A DNA stretch of 64,000 nt from Erigeron canadensis. Its lineage: Eukaryota; Streptophyta; Magnoliopsida; Asterales; Asteraceae. This document shows, piece after piece, positions 50,701 to 62,233 of this stretch; positions within the stretch are counted from its first letter, which is position 1, and each line of letters opens with the position of its first letter. The translations under genes and the position numbers were made by a program. The stretch is taken from positions 1,860,001-1,924,000 of the forward strand of contig NC_057769.1 in assembly GCF_010389155.1 (NCBI RefSeq). The letters are read 5' to 3'. The notes beneath the pieces were generated by a model. It was not told the DNA's origin. It worked only from the letters and a program-made list of their open reading frames with translations, and made no database searches.

Positions 50701-53617
50701 ATAGAGTATTGGTTCAACTTAAAACACAGAGCTTACCTTCAAATCCCTATGAAGGACACGATTAGTATGCAAATAATCCAATGCCAGTAATAATTGTGTC
50801 AGCCATTTGCAGAGTTTCTACAATGAAACATATATAGATAGATCAGATTTGTATAAGTGATGAGTATAAACAAATATAAAGCACAAGAAAAACAATTAAG
50901 GAAACGGGAAATGATAAGGTTTATCTATTACCTCCTCTGGGAAGTATGTTCCTCTAGCCTTCCGTATAAGCTCAGCTCTGATCAACAAAAAAGTCAATAC
51001 TCTATGTTAAAATTACTTCTTTATTAATTCATTTCCGAATACTGGTAAATGGTAATTATTTGATGCACAAGATTTGTTTATATTGCTTTCACTTACTGGG
51101 ATGGTGGAATGTTATAGATTACTAATACTAAGAATGTCCGTGCGTGTGTATACCTAAACAATGCAACACTACCTTACTCGCAAAAAAAAAAATGTTACTC
51201 TATTCATCTGAAGAACATTTCAAGGCTTCACATTTCAGATGTCTTGAAAACACAACTTCCTTACCTGAAGGCTGAAGCTTTATTGTTCTTTTATATGTGT
51301 CCTTTTTTTTTATTCAAAATAAACTACTACAGCTTGGTTAGGTCTTGAATCACTCTAGACTGTTTTTACAAGAATAAGTTCAAAAAAAGTGGCTAATAGT
51401 CAAAACAATTTTCGTATTCATGTGCTAAAGTCATAAGGTTGTAATTTTCAACCGCAAGTCTACAAACTTACATGTCACCTCCTTCACAATAAGCCGTCAC
51501 TATGCATATGCCAGCCTACAAAACAAACGAGATGTAAATATACTTGTTTTCATTCCATATGGTGTTCTAATAATGGAGGAAAAATAATAGTATATTCATC
51601 ACAAAACGATCTTCTAAAGGGTAGCATAGTCCATTTACTTCATGAATGTGCACTTTCAGGAAAATATGCCAATTTTATTTTCTCGAACTATTGCATACAA
51701 AAGGTGGGGACAAATGTCTTCAAACAAATCTTTATCTATGCATTTTGCATAAATATTGTACTCTTTGATCTCTTATACACGAGAATCTCAAATATAACAA
51801 TAAATTTAAAAGAGGAGGTCAAAGTCACCTTATCCACCCAAGCATCTTTGTACTCCACAACGTATGGATGATTAAGTCGAGATATCAAATCCATCTACAA
51901 TCAGAACACATAAAACTATCTTAGCTCAATGTGAGGAACGAATATTTAATTCAACAAATTCCTTTCAGGGAGGTTTCAAATAATGTGTAATTTCTTACTA
52001 TTTTCAAGTCATATTTTTCTCCTTTTTACCATTAGTTCTTTTTTTTTTGGACGGCATATTAATATGCTCCTACATTACACGAATGCATGGATGAAACCCA
52101 GGACTCTCGAAAAATCCCCAATTAATCCACCCCATAAATGTGGGAATTGGGACTCGAACCAAGATGGATCCTCCTAAGGTCAAAAATCTTACCCAATAGT
52201 ACACTCTATTCTAAAATCTAAACCCTAACTTTGGAAAAATTGCTGAACATTTTCCTCACAGTCATCTCATTTGTATTGGACATATTAACTCACAACATAT
52301 TCCATCATACAAAAATAACATTTAACATGATTTCTCTTCCGTGACAAAGACAACTTTGTTATTATCTGTTTAGCAACAAAAGAACAAAATACTTCGATGG
52401 ATTTTACTTAATGGTGAAAATGATAGGTTCTGAATTTTATGTACAAGAATAACAAGAAATCAAGTAAACTATCAATTCATTCAGAATTTTAGTGTCCAGT
52501 ATCTAGAGAACTCATAAAAAAAATGATTTTAAACTGGTGATGATGCCATCGTTGACATTGCACAACAGAAATGATTCATCACCTCAAGCTAACACAGATA
52601 CTATTTTACCTGATTCAAGGCTCACATGTCCACCGTCCCAGAATTACCGCCATTTTTCAAGTACCGTTGTCTGACAAGTTATTTTTAAATTTTAAATACT
52701 AACAAATAAACATTTTATTCCATTGCGATGAGGTTTACTTTGCAAATTTGTAATATGATCTTCAATGTACAAAGCGGGATCACATCAACTTTCATTAAAA
52801 AAATTTTGACTTCAATAAAGAGTTAAAGACAAATGCAAATCTAAGTATGAAACAAACTCATTTAATTAATCAATAGGAATTACAAAAGAAATACCTCTTG
52901 ATGTGCTGTCTTCTTAAACTTCTCTGTTTGCTTACTCAATCTAATCTTCTTCATAACATACCTATTAAAATCACACAAATTTATATTTATGCTAAATTTA
53001 AATATTCTAAATTACAAAGTCTGGCCTATCTGAAATGATAATTATCATTGATTCAATAGCTTAAGTCATTTTCTTCTTTTTAATTAAAACATACATACAC
53101 ATGAATAGAAAATCAAAGCAACCAAAAAGCATTGATTTTCAAGAATTGCATATGTATGCAAATTCGTGCCCAAACTGAACTAACATTTCGAACTATAAAA
53201 CTTAGAAATTGCAATTAATATTAATATTATATAACAAAAGAACACACACATATAAGGGTAAACGGATAACATTTTTACTATTCAAGTTACCCGGAGAAGA
53301 CGAAAATACTCGGATTTAAGCGGCCTAACAGAGGTAACTCTGTGACCCATTTCCTAACCTTTTTCCTTGCCACTCCTAAAGTGTTTCCCTAGTGAGGTTC
53401 AAACCTAAGACTTCTTATGAGTACATCAGGGTGCCTAAACACACACAAATAATAATTTTTATTTAAATGAAAAATAGAAAAAAACATACTTCTTTTTTTC
53501 AGTCTTATGAAGAACAAGAAACGCGGCTCCAAAAGATCCTCTACCAATCTGCTCAATAACTTCATAATCTTCTATCTTCGACATGCCATCACCATTTTCT
53601 GCTTCCATTTGTGACAT
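47719..53617 (-). CDS. NEK5: NIMA-related serine/threonine kinase (NEK5/6 type), 13 exons
   Basis: Coding exons in reading order on the minus strand: 53617-53490, 52961-52895, 51894-51829, 51515-51472, 50977-50932, 50817-50737, 50545-50503, 50420-50371, 49867-49786, 49643-49594, 48953-48880, 48796-48745, 48669-47719; 1734 nt, 577 aa, all GT-AG and in frame. Kinase domain about residues 18-270: GRGSFG, catalytic K47 in YVMKK, HRDLK (H140-K144), [14 protein letters not shown] (160-162), [19 protein letters not shown] and EHRPTAAELLRH. The long last exon adds a Ser/Asp-rich disordered tail and a conserved C-terminal block ([17 protein letters not shown], then [10 protein letters not shown]). Plant NEKs of this type act on cortical microtubules and directional cell growth (Arabidopsis NEK6/IBO1). 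NEK5 is preferred for kinase-domain likeness; NEK6 is possible. A 76-bp leader intron (about 53632-53707) is likely. Confidence 0.93.
49248..49512. mobile_element. MITE with GAGGTG...CACCTC ends in NEK intron
   Basis: The ends GAGGTGAACA and TTGCCACCTC are imperfect inverse complements and match the element in ARM intron 22 (24031-24372). It lies in the intron between NEK coding exons 10 and 11. Confidence 0.5.
52068..52205 (-). mobile_element. tRNA-derived SINE, family 2, copy 2, in NEK intron
   Basis: On the minus strand: GGATCCATCTTGGTTCGAGTCC (B box), then CACATTTATGGGGTGGATTAA and TTTTTCGAGAGTCCTGGG. It shares all blocks with 30849-30962. It sits in the sense orientation of the NEK gene, between coding exons 2 and 3. 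Confidence 0.65.
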
Positions 53618-53799
53618 TTTCTTCAAAAACCCTAAAAAAGACTCAATTTTTATTACTAAAATGTCAATAAATCAGCTAAAACATGAACAAAAGCAACTGG
53701 GTTTTACCTCAAATCACTTAAAAAGCTATAATTACCTCAAATTTGGCTGATTTGCTCAAAAAGCTCAAAGCTTTGTGGCTAAAAAATAATGGGTTTTGT

Positions 53800-54573
53800 G
53801 AGAAATTTAAAGGGTATGTTTCAAAACTTTCAAGAAACTTAGAAATAAAAAGTTGACATTAAAAATAAAACTTTGAAATTTTCCAACAATGATGATATCA
53901 AGCTTCAAGAATGTGGTTAAGAAATAGAAAGAAAGATGTGGGTCAAACACTTGATTAAAGTTGAAATTTAGAGTTGTTTATATCTTAAAAATAGGTGGAA
54001 AAACAAGACTCAAGTAAAGCAACTTTAAGTCCAAATGTGAATATATATATAATCTAGTTATCTATATACACAAACATATACATACATATAGACAATTAGA
54101 CATGAGGATATATATATCATATGAGAAATTCAAGTAAAGGGGCTTGACACTAATAAAATAATGATTAAACAAATGGGGGTGTGTTTTTTCTTGTTTAATT
54201 TCATATAGTATTTTTTATGTTTTTATGTTTATTTTTTTTAGGATTTAAAGGAAGGGGTAGTTGGTCACCAAACTAGTAAGAGAAAGAGTGGTGTTTAAAG
54301 ATGAAAGATAAAAAATAAAACATGAACTTCAAAAATAAAAATAAATAAATGGGGACTAATAACAATAAAGAAAAAAAAAAGTTTGCTTGAATATACAGAT
54401 TGAAGAGAGGGAAAGAGTGGAGAGCATTCATACCAAAGGGAATTTTCTCAATGGGCACTGGCCTACAGTTATGATGTCAACATCTTCACCTGAAAAATGT
54501 CCACTTTTTAAATTTAAAATTAAATTAAAAACCCTCCATACATGTAGCTAGTCTTTGTTTCTTTATATTCTAA
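53800..54573. other. NEK upstream region
   Basis: Likely promoter and distal leader of the minus-strand NEK gene. TATATATA runs lie near 54045 and 54110. The only longer ORF (54273-54458, minus) is low-complexity and was not called. Confidence 0.45.
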
Positions 54574-54931
54574 CTAGCAAATTTACCCAGATTTAATTCG
54601 GGCATTTGAATTAAATTTATAAAATTATAAAATATGCATATAATTTTTGTTATTAATTATAAATCGATATGGAGATGATGAATTGAAAAACATAATAATT
54701 ATAAAAAAATTTAATAACATAATAATTATAAAAAAAAATTTCTTTGTTTGTATAAAAGATTAGGAACTTTAAATAAGTATTTAGTGAGTTATTTTTAATT
54801 AAAAATATTATAAATTATTTATGACATCATAATTAAAATAAAGACTTTTTTTAAAAAAATATAGACATGTCACATCACAATTTTTCTAAAAATACTTTTA
54901 AAAGGCAATTGTCTTTTATTTAGTATAGAGA
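54574..54931 (-). mobile_element. Short non-autonomous Helitron, copy B
   Basis: The minus-strand 5' end is TCTCTATACTAAATAAAAG after a host A. The 3' end is GCCCGAATTAAATCTGGGTAAATTTGCTAG before T, with a CCCG/CTGGG stem. Internal blocks AAAGATTAGGAA, TTTAAATAAG, AGTGAGTT and GACATCATAA are shared with copy A at 9575-9886. Confidence 0.72.
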
Positions 54932-55207
54932 TTGTAGCGCATGTATATATGATATATATTAATTTATTAATACTAGTATACTATTATTTATTTTTAAAAT
55001 AAAAAATATTTCTTTTCAATGCAAATATTAATAAATATTTACAATTTATTCATAAAAAAATCAAAAGTACTACTAAATTAATGACATTTGATTTGACTAT
55101 AAAATGAATATCTTATATTAGTGTAATACAGACTACTTGTTAAAATGGATTTAGAATTTTTTTTATTATTTTTTGTAACGTCATTTTATTTTACTCCTAT
55201 TTTTAAA

Positions 55208-55340
55208 TGACACGTATGCCTGAAAATCATGACTTTCGAAAAACTCCTATTAATCCACCATCGCAAATGTGAGAAGTGGAACTTGAACCAAATGAATCCT
55301 TCCCAAAAAGATCTTACCAATGGGTCACCAACTCCATTTT
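55208..55340 (-). mobile_element. tRNA-derived SINE, family 2, copy 3
   Basis: On the minus strand: GTTGGTGACCCATTGGTAAG (A-box region), TTTGGTTCAAGTTCCACTTC (B box), GGTGGATTAATAGGAG and TTTTTCGAAAGTCATG. It is the most diverged of the three copies seen. Confidence 0.6.
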
Positions 55341-55549
55341 ATACAAATTTCGAAGTTAGGTTCTATGATTTCTGTCATTACTACAAAGCTTAATTAGTTG
55401 CTCCACTCTTTAATATATATATATATATATATTCTTCTTTTGTTCCGAAATGTAACCTCATTTTATACTCTTATTATTATCATTATCTTTTGTTTATAAG
55501 CTCTACATTCAACCAGAGAATATAAACTTCTAACAATTTACTGATTTAA

Positions 55550-55735
55550 GGCTCGTTCTTTTTTCTTGGTTGTTAAATACTAAAAAAATTAAGTGGTTAA
55601 ATGTATAAATAATTTATGTATGTATTAAGTAAAAAAAGTAATTGATGATTATTTTTGTTTATTAATTAAAAAAATATAAAATTTAACTGAATATATTAAG
55701 TTTTTAATTATTAAGTTTATTAAATAAAAAAACAA
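55550..55735. mobile_element. Degraded hAT-like MITE
   Basis: The left end GGCTCGTTCTTTTTTCTTGG matches the end of the 34549-34784 element, and the interior has the same TTAAGTGGTTAAATGTATAAAT theme. The right end (AATAAAAAAACAAAG) has lost its GAACGGGCC. Confidence 0.5.
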
Positions 55736-56585
55736 AGATTTAGTATTATAATATTGATGAATCCAAGATTTTACCACTATAATAATTTAATAGTATATTA
55801 TCTTGAAACGAATGCAAACTTTTGGTAGTATTCAGAGCATAATTTATGAAATCTTACTGACAGAATTAGTTTTGATCCATAAATTATCTTAATTTGGTCT
55901 TCTTAAACATATACCGATAATATGTATCTAAAACTAATTAGTTTACATCATTAAAAATTAAAAATAAAAAATAAATTTCATTTTCTTTATCTAGAAAGGG
56001 TATAATGTTGTAGCCGTTTCTCCACACGTGGGTGATGTTGGGATACTCATGAATCTTGAGATTAAAATAAAATAAAATGCTTTAAACCATATAGCATCAA
56101 CTAACATATATAGTAACATGAGAAATTATAGCTTTTGCTCTACGAAGCTATACCTTTTCTCGAGAGAAAGAAAGATGAATAAAACAAACACTAAACTCCC
56201 AAATGACTACACTTTTGAAGAACCCGAGTACTATGATTCCTTCTCTTAAAAGTCATCTTAATATTCTATACAAACTTATCATCACAGTAGATACAGATAG
56301 ATAAATAGAATATATGTATATGTAATTGAGTTGTTTCTTATCAATTTTATTGAACTATATTAAAGAGTTTTTATAATATACAGAGTAATAGTTTTTGCAA
56401 AAGGAATTAAATGATAAAAATATGCATACACTCTTGCAAGTTAACAACACTAGTTTTTGTTGTTACTTATTTTAAAACAAGCGATGCAAGTTCGCATTAA
56501 AGTGGAGGTTACGTGAGACATGTAGTGATGCAAATTCAAGAAATGACATGTCCTACTTAGGTTTAGAAATATTTAGGGATTATGG

Positions 56586-57258
56586 CATATAAACATAACT
56601 ACCTATGACAAAATGATTATGTAATGTAATGACTTATTTCGGTGTCTATGTGATGTATGCACTTATGTTTTTTGGGCTATGTGATGTATGTTACCGGGTA
56701 TTGCAAGTTGTAACAGATAATTAGTAATAGTTTAAGGGATATTGGCATACGAATGTAACCACCTATGAAAAAATGGTTATGTAATGTATCTGCCATATTT
56801 ACACTCCAATCATCTTCTCCGGTGAGTTTTTCGGCAACACCATTCTTGTATCTTGTTACCGATGAGTTAGAAATGAAGTCAACACCACCATAATACCATT
56901 TTCCCAGTGACACAATTTTCGGTGACACCTTTGTTTTCGGTCACAAGCACAAAAGTAAAATTCTCCTAAAAATAATTGGCTAGGGTTTGTGCGGAAGTCA
57001 TTTTTGAGTCGGTTGGTACCGGTTTCAAGTTCTAATTCAAAGTACAAGTTAACGAGGGTCAATGGCATACGAATGTAACCACCTATGACAAAATTGTTAT
57101 GTAATGTAGTGTGGTGACCGGTAACCTATACAACAGGTAACACGATACATCACATAATCCGAAAAATAAAGGATCTTACATCACATAATCACCCGAGTTG
57201 GTCACTACATTACATAAGCATTTTGTCATACGTGGTTACATTCGTATGTCATAATCCC
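56586..57258. mobile_element. Mutator-like MITE with perfect 9-bp target duplication
   Basis: AAATATTTA occurs directly at both flanks (56577-56585 and 57259-57267). The terminal inverted repeats are about 60 bp: GGGATTATGGCATATAAACA at the left, and the complement of a block ending CATAATCCC at the right. Two further direct copies of the terminal motif (GGCATACGAATGTAACCACC) lie inside at about 56743 and 57063, so the element is composite or nested. The segment between them has no recognisable gene fragment. Confidence 0.8.
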
Positions 57259-59385
57259 AAATATTTAACATAGTTGAACTTACAAATAATGTCAACATAA
57301 ACAATATAAGGAGATGTTTTGGAATTGCTTATCTATAATTAAATCTATATGTGTTTTTTAAACTCGAATAAATAATAGATACATGTTTTCTTATAAAGAA
57401 CAATTTTTCAATCAAAATTGGAAGAATCATTTTTGAGATAGTGTTTGTTGGGTTGAGTTTTTTTTTCCACATGTATCTGGACTGGATATCGTGGACCTAC
57501 CTGATCCCCTCCCCCGCCCGCCCCACCCCTTTCTTTAAAGTTTTATACAATTTCATTGGGTATCTTAAATATTGAATTAAAAATAGTAGTCAAGATTAAA
57601 ATCATCTTATAATCTTGACTTTAAAAATTGATCCAATGGTCAAATCTTACCAACTTTACTAGCAAAGTTGATTTTAACTTTAGAGGTCTCTATTTGTTTA
57701 TCTGTTTCAAAAACAAATAATAAGCAGATTAACAAGAAAGAAAAAAAATCCCATACACCCTCTTGGAAAGACTTAAGTCGATATCTTAACATAGTTTCAT
57801 CCATACACTTTGGATCAATTTGTTTAGAAGTGGATGATTTGAAACATCAAATCATAGTACGCTTTAATCTTATGGAATCCTAAGTTATTTAAAATTTACC
57901 ATAATTAGATATGTTTAGGACAAGATAGTAGTATTTCTTATCAAGATTTACGAAAGTAGTAATATAACTTGTATATTTTAATTTTTAAAATTTAAAAACT
58001 TTTTAATAAAGTGGAAATCCTAAATAGTAGAAAGTTGAGTTACAACTTACAAGTAATCAGAAATCAAATGACCAAATGATCGCCGACACTTAACTTTAAT
58101 GAAATTGATTGATATTTTTGTCATGATATGAACTTCATGTCTCCAGTAAAATTGTTAATATTCGCCTCTTATTATCTTTCGAAATGTCCTAAAAATTCCA
58201 ACTTTTTTTATTTAATGAATAGAATTTCATTGATTTGTTACTGCTGAATATGAGAATTGATTATTGTTACTGTGATCTATCGAAATTTTTTGTTATTATA
58301 TTGGCCTTGTTAAATATGTATGATAATAGGAAATGTAATTAATTATCTTATATTCTTAATTGGATACCATATATAAATATATTCGAAGTAATCAAATATC
58401 TCAAACATATATAGTCAATTAAATACATCGATCTGGGCATAAGTAATTTGTCGGTGGATGCATTGTTCCTATATCATGATAATGACTTAAGCTGGAAATT
58501 CTAACATGCTACAAATACATAGATGAGAAACATATACTGTAAAACATATGAGTAGCCGAGTGCCCGAGTAGGTAAAGGGAGCATTAAAGTGGTGTGGAAC
58601 TTGGGAGATGAAAATTGACCATGGTTGGCAAAAAGTCTATAGCTATGCGTGATTTGCATAATTGAACAAGTGGATTTTGCATTCTTTTGCTTTTGAATTT
58701 TTGAATTCTTGTTTGTACAAAAGGCAGTTATCACTCATCACTAAACAAACTTTTGACCCCATACCAGATGCTTTAATTATATATACTTTTCAAATCTATT
58801 AAGTCAATTATATATAACTATTGCCACCAATGAGTGGGCTTTAAAATTAATAAGGACCGTCCGATTTACAAATCAATTAATCTGAGCCGCATAAACCCTT
58901 CCTTTTTAAGTGGATAGTTAGTTACTAAATAATACAACATGTGGTCATTTAATTATGCTTATCTTTTATTTTGTATAATATACTTTTAACAACACACGAA
59001 ACAACATGCTTAACCCATCCTTTTTAAGTGGATAGTAGTTAATGTATAAAACATGTGTATATTTTGTGCTTGGTAAGTAGCCAAATAAAAGTCTATTTTT
59101 ATGGGTGTTTATGTTTCTTAAAAAAACTCATTTTTGGACTGGAATACTGTTTGAAAATAATATGTGTTTGTGGTAATTAAAAGATCCATATTATTTCATT
59201 TTGCTTATAGTTTATAAATACAGAAAGTAAAAGAATATGGTGATTATAACCATTGCCATTGTTAATTGATCCATATATGATGTTGCCTTTATGTTGATAT
59301 TAATAAATCTACAATCTCATAATATAAATTTTTTAGTTATATAAAAAGTAGTTTATAAATGTTACTTCTTAACTATTAATGTATA

Positions 59386-59716
59386 CTAGATATTGGCGTG
59401 GTTCACGGAGTTATACAATTTCAATGTATCGACAAAACTAAGATTGGTGACGGATGCTTTCACCGGTGATGTTTATATAAAAGCTATAATTTTAAAGTTT
59501 AAGAAAATAATTAATATTAGTTTCATTACATATTTGTGAACTTACCATATATTATCAGGGAACTCGCACGGCGGTGGTATGATGACAGTGGCGGTAGTTG
59601 CGGTGTAATGGCAGCAACGGCCGTGGCGAATTGTGGCGGTCACAGTGGAGGTGGCAGTGTGGTTGCGGCGATGACAGTGACAGTAACTATTTGTGGTGGT
59701 TATAACGGTAGCAAGT
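59386..59716 (-). mobile_element. Helitron 3' end with GC-rich triplet block
   Basis: On the minus strand the sequence ends CCGTGAACCACGCCAATATCTAG before T, a Helitron 3' terminus. A triplet-rich GC block (GGCGGTGG, GGTGGCAGTG and similar, 59565-59712) lies inside. Similar blocks occur near the Helitron termini at 8.2 kb and 12.1-12.3 kb, so the block is probably a feature of the family rather than a coding repeat. The 5' end was not found. Confidence 0.5.
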
Positions 59717-60461
59717 AATCTAAGTTATTGTAATAATAATTGTTTGAAATAACAATTTTTTAACAGAATGTAATTGAAGTAGATATTTATTTTTATAGAA
59801 TTTTTAAAAAGTTAGATGTTTTGCAATTGCTTTATATATGAATTTGGTTGTCATAATTTAATCACATCTTTCAACTATTAAACTACTCGTAACATGTTAG
59901 AGACATGAATTTTATGAGGTCCATTCATGGGCTGTTATAACTTGAGTATTAGAGCATGCATCTCCAATGACATTATCTATAAGTTACTTTTTATTATTAT
60001 TAGATCATTAATTTATAATATTAGATTAAAATTGTTGAATAAAGTCATGTTAATAAAACATATTTTTTAAGTTAGTGTAAGAGTATTTGAATTAAGGATT
60101 ATTAATCTTTTGATGAAAAGCGCTAGCTTTTCAGTGATAAAAAGTTTTTCATCTACTTATTAGCATATAAAAAACCCTTTCATCAACTTATCCCTGTAAA
60201 TGTAGTAAATTACCTTAAAAGTATGAAATTGCATGTTTAGGATTTTCAACCTATCCAAAATAATCAGTTGATGGCTTAAAGTTTATGATAGTTTATAGTG
60301 AAATTTAAATTGAAAAAAAAAAGTATTGTAGATCTATAAAAAAAAAATGACTAATAAAAAATAGATAAATCATACACCATGTAAAAGAGGTATGCATTTT
60401 CCGGTGCTGGAAAGTATAAGTTGAGTTGAGTGAGTTATAAAAGGTTGTTTATTAAGTATAA

Positions 60462-60489
60462 CCAGAACAACGTACGGGTATTGTGCTAG
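60462..60489 (+). mobile_element. Helitron 3' terminus
   Basis: AGAACAACGTACGGGTATTGTGCTAG before T, with a CGTACG palindrome about 15 bp from the end. The 5' end is unknown. Confidence 0.45.
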
Positions 60490-60722
60490 TTATCTATGGA
60501 TTGAGATTTTTTAAAATTAATATTAATTTTTTACTAGTAAAGTTAAGTATTTAGATCATTATATTAAAATAAAAAGTCAACATTCAAATATGAATATTAA
60601 ATTTAATCCTTTAATTCTAATTAAAAGGTCATGATAATCCAATGAACTTTACTAATAAAGTTATTTTTAACTTTAAAAAATGCACATCTATCTATATGCT
60701 AAATTAGGTTTTTGTTATATTA

Positions 60723-61079
60723 TCTATACTTCCTATTAAAATTTATCAATCCATGTCGAAAGTTTACAAGATTTGGGACATGCGATATTACCCTTTTATC
60801 CCTCCTTATTTCTCCCTTTATTCCTTACATTTGTTCTCCCTATTGTTTTTTTTTCTGCCACAAAAATACATACACACCTCCACTGCTTTCCTCAAAACCC
60901 AACCATCACCTCCACCGTCCATCGCCTCCACATTCGTTCAACACCACCACCACCGCGGAACGTCTCCATGAGACCCAAATCACCAGTGAAAATAGGGACA
61001 CCTGTATTCTACTGCAGTTTTGTTTAGACGTCTTGTCAATGATATTCGTCGCAACGCGCGGATACCATGCTCATACTAG
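60723..61079 (+). mobile_element. Short non-autonomous Helitron, complete
   Basis: It begins TCTATACTTCCTATTAAAA after a host A and ends CGTCGCAACGCGCGGATACC...TCATACTAG before T. 357 bp. The GCAACGCGCGG hairpin near the end is the common plant Helitron form. An apparent 150-codon ORF crosses it but is not a gene. Confidence 0.7.
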
Positions 61080-62020
61080 TATAATAATTACTATGTACTT
61101 TTTCCTAAATCGTAATACCCGTAATATATTTCATAAACAGAAAAACAAAATCACTATAATTTAAAGTTTATTGAAAACAAATTGAAGTATCCTGAAAAAA
61201 CAAGACATGTACCAATAAGGCAATAACACTCAATTAATGATTTTTATTCAAACGTAATAGGCTATAGGTATATTTGATAAAAATAGTTGGAGCTATAGGT
61301 TAGGTTGAAATTAAAGGCTGAGACTGAAATTGAGGATTTGATGGATTACCAAGTGAGCAACAATAAACCTTTATTATTTGTGGCAATGTTTTGGTAAACC
61401 AATATGGGTTTGACGTAATCAACAGTTACATGGAGTGTTTGGTATGAAAAAATAAAAACAAGGAAAAAAAAGAATGGAAAAGATTTTTTTGTTTATTTAC
61501 TAACGGAGAATGAAAATAAAAAAGTTGGTACATGATCGAAGCTAGTTCGCGTAATAAGCTTTTTTCTTATGTAGTATTCTATTAACTTTGTTTAGGTCCT
61601 TAGAGTTAGGTATGTATAATGAAGACCATAACATTTGAATTTCAATTTGTTTTAGATTACATTATCATTATTACAATATGTTGTATTAATTAATTAAAAG
61701 TCTTTAAATATCATGTCAGAAAATAACTAAACGAATGATACATTTTGGCTATTTTCGACATAAGCTTTTAAGAGCTTTTCAAAAGCTTTAGTCATTTAAT
61801 TTATAAAATACTTTTTAAAAAACCAATAGACCAATTAATTAAAGTTAACAGTGTAGCATAGTTGCTTAAACTGCAATTAACTTTTTAACTTGGTGGCATT
61901 TCCTTAATATAAACAAACACCATCGATGCATATACGTCAATAAACTAATCTACTACGAAGACCACCATCATTTGAACTCAAACTTTAATGACTTACAAAG
62001 ACCACTAACATTTAAAAAAC

Positions 62021-62233
62021 GGGATGTGTAACCCCACCAGGGGAAAATGTGTAACCTCACCACAGAGGGTATTAGCGGCGACGTCGCCGTTAATACTGCG
62101 GGTCCCCATGTCTGTAATGGTAAATCTGAACGAAAAATTAGCGGGCCCTCTGTCAGTGTCAGAGTATTAACAGCGACGTCGCCGCTAATACCTTGGTCGG
62201 GTTGACTTTTACCTGGTGGTGTTACCCTCAGCC
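62021..62233. mobile_element. Mutator-like MITE carrying two GC palindromes
   Basis: Flanks TTAAAAAAC (62012-62020) and TTAAAAAAA (62234-62242) are a 9-bp target duplication with one difference. The ends GGGATGTGTAACCCCACCAG and its partner GGTGGTGTTACCCTCAGCC are imperfect inverse complements. Inside are two 28-bp near-palindromes centred on ACGT, at 62069-62096 and 62164-62191, which also pair with each other. The CpG-rich core GCGGCGACGTCGCC stands out in AT-rich surroundings. Confidence 0.75.

Noticed and set aside
60712..61164. 150-codon plus-strand ORF
   Set aside because: It falls almost wholly inside a short Helitron (60723-61079), is rich in Ser/Pro/His low-complexity sequence and has no domain.
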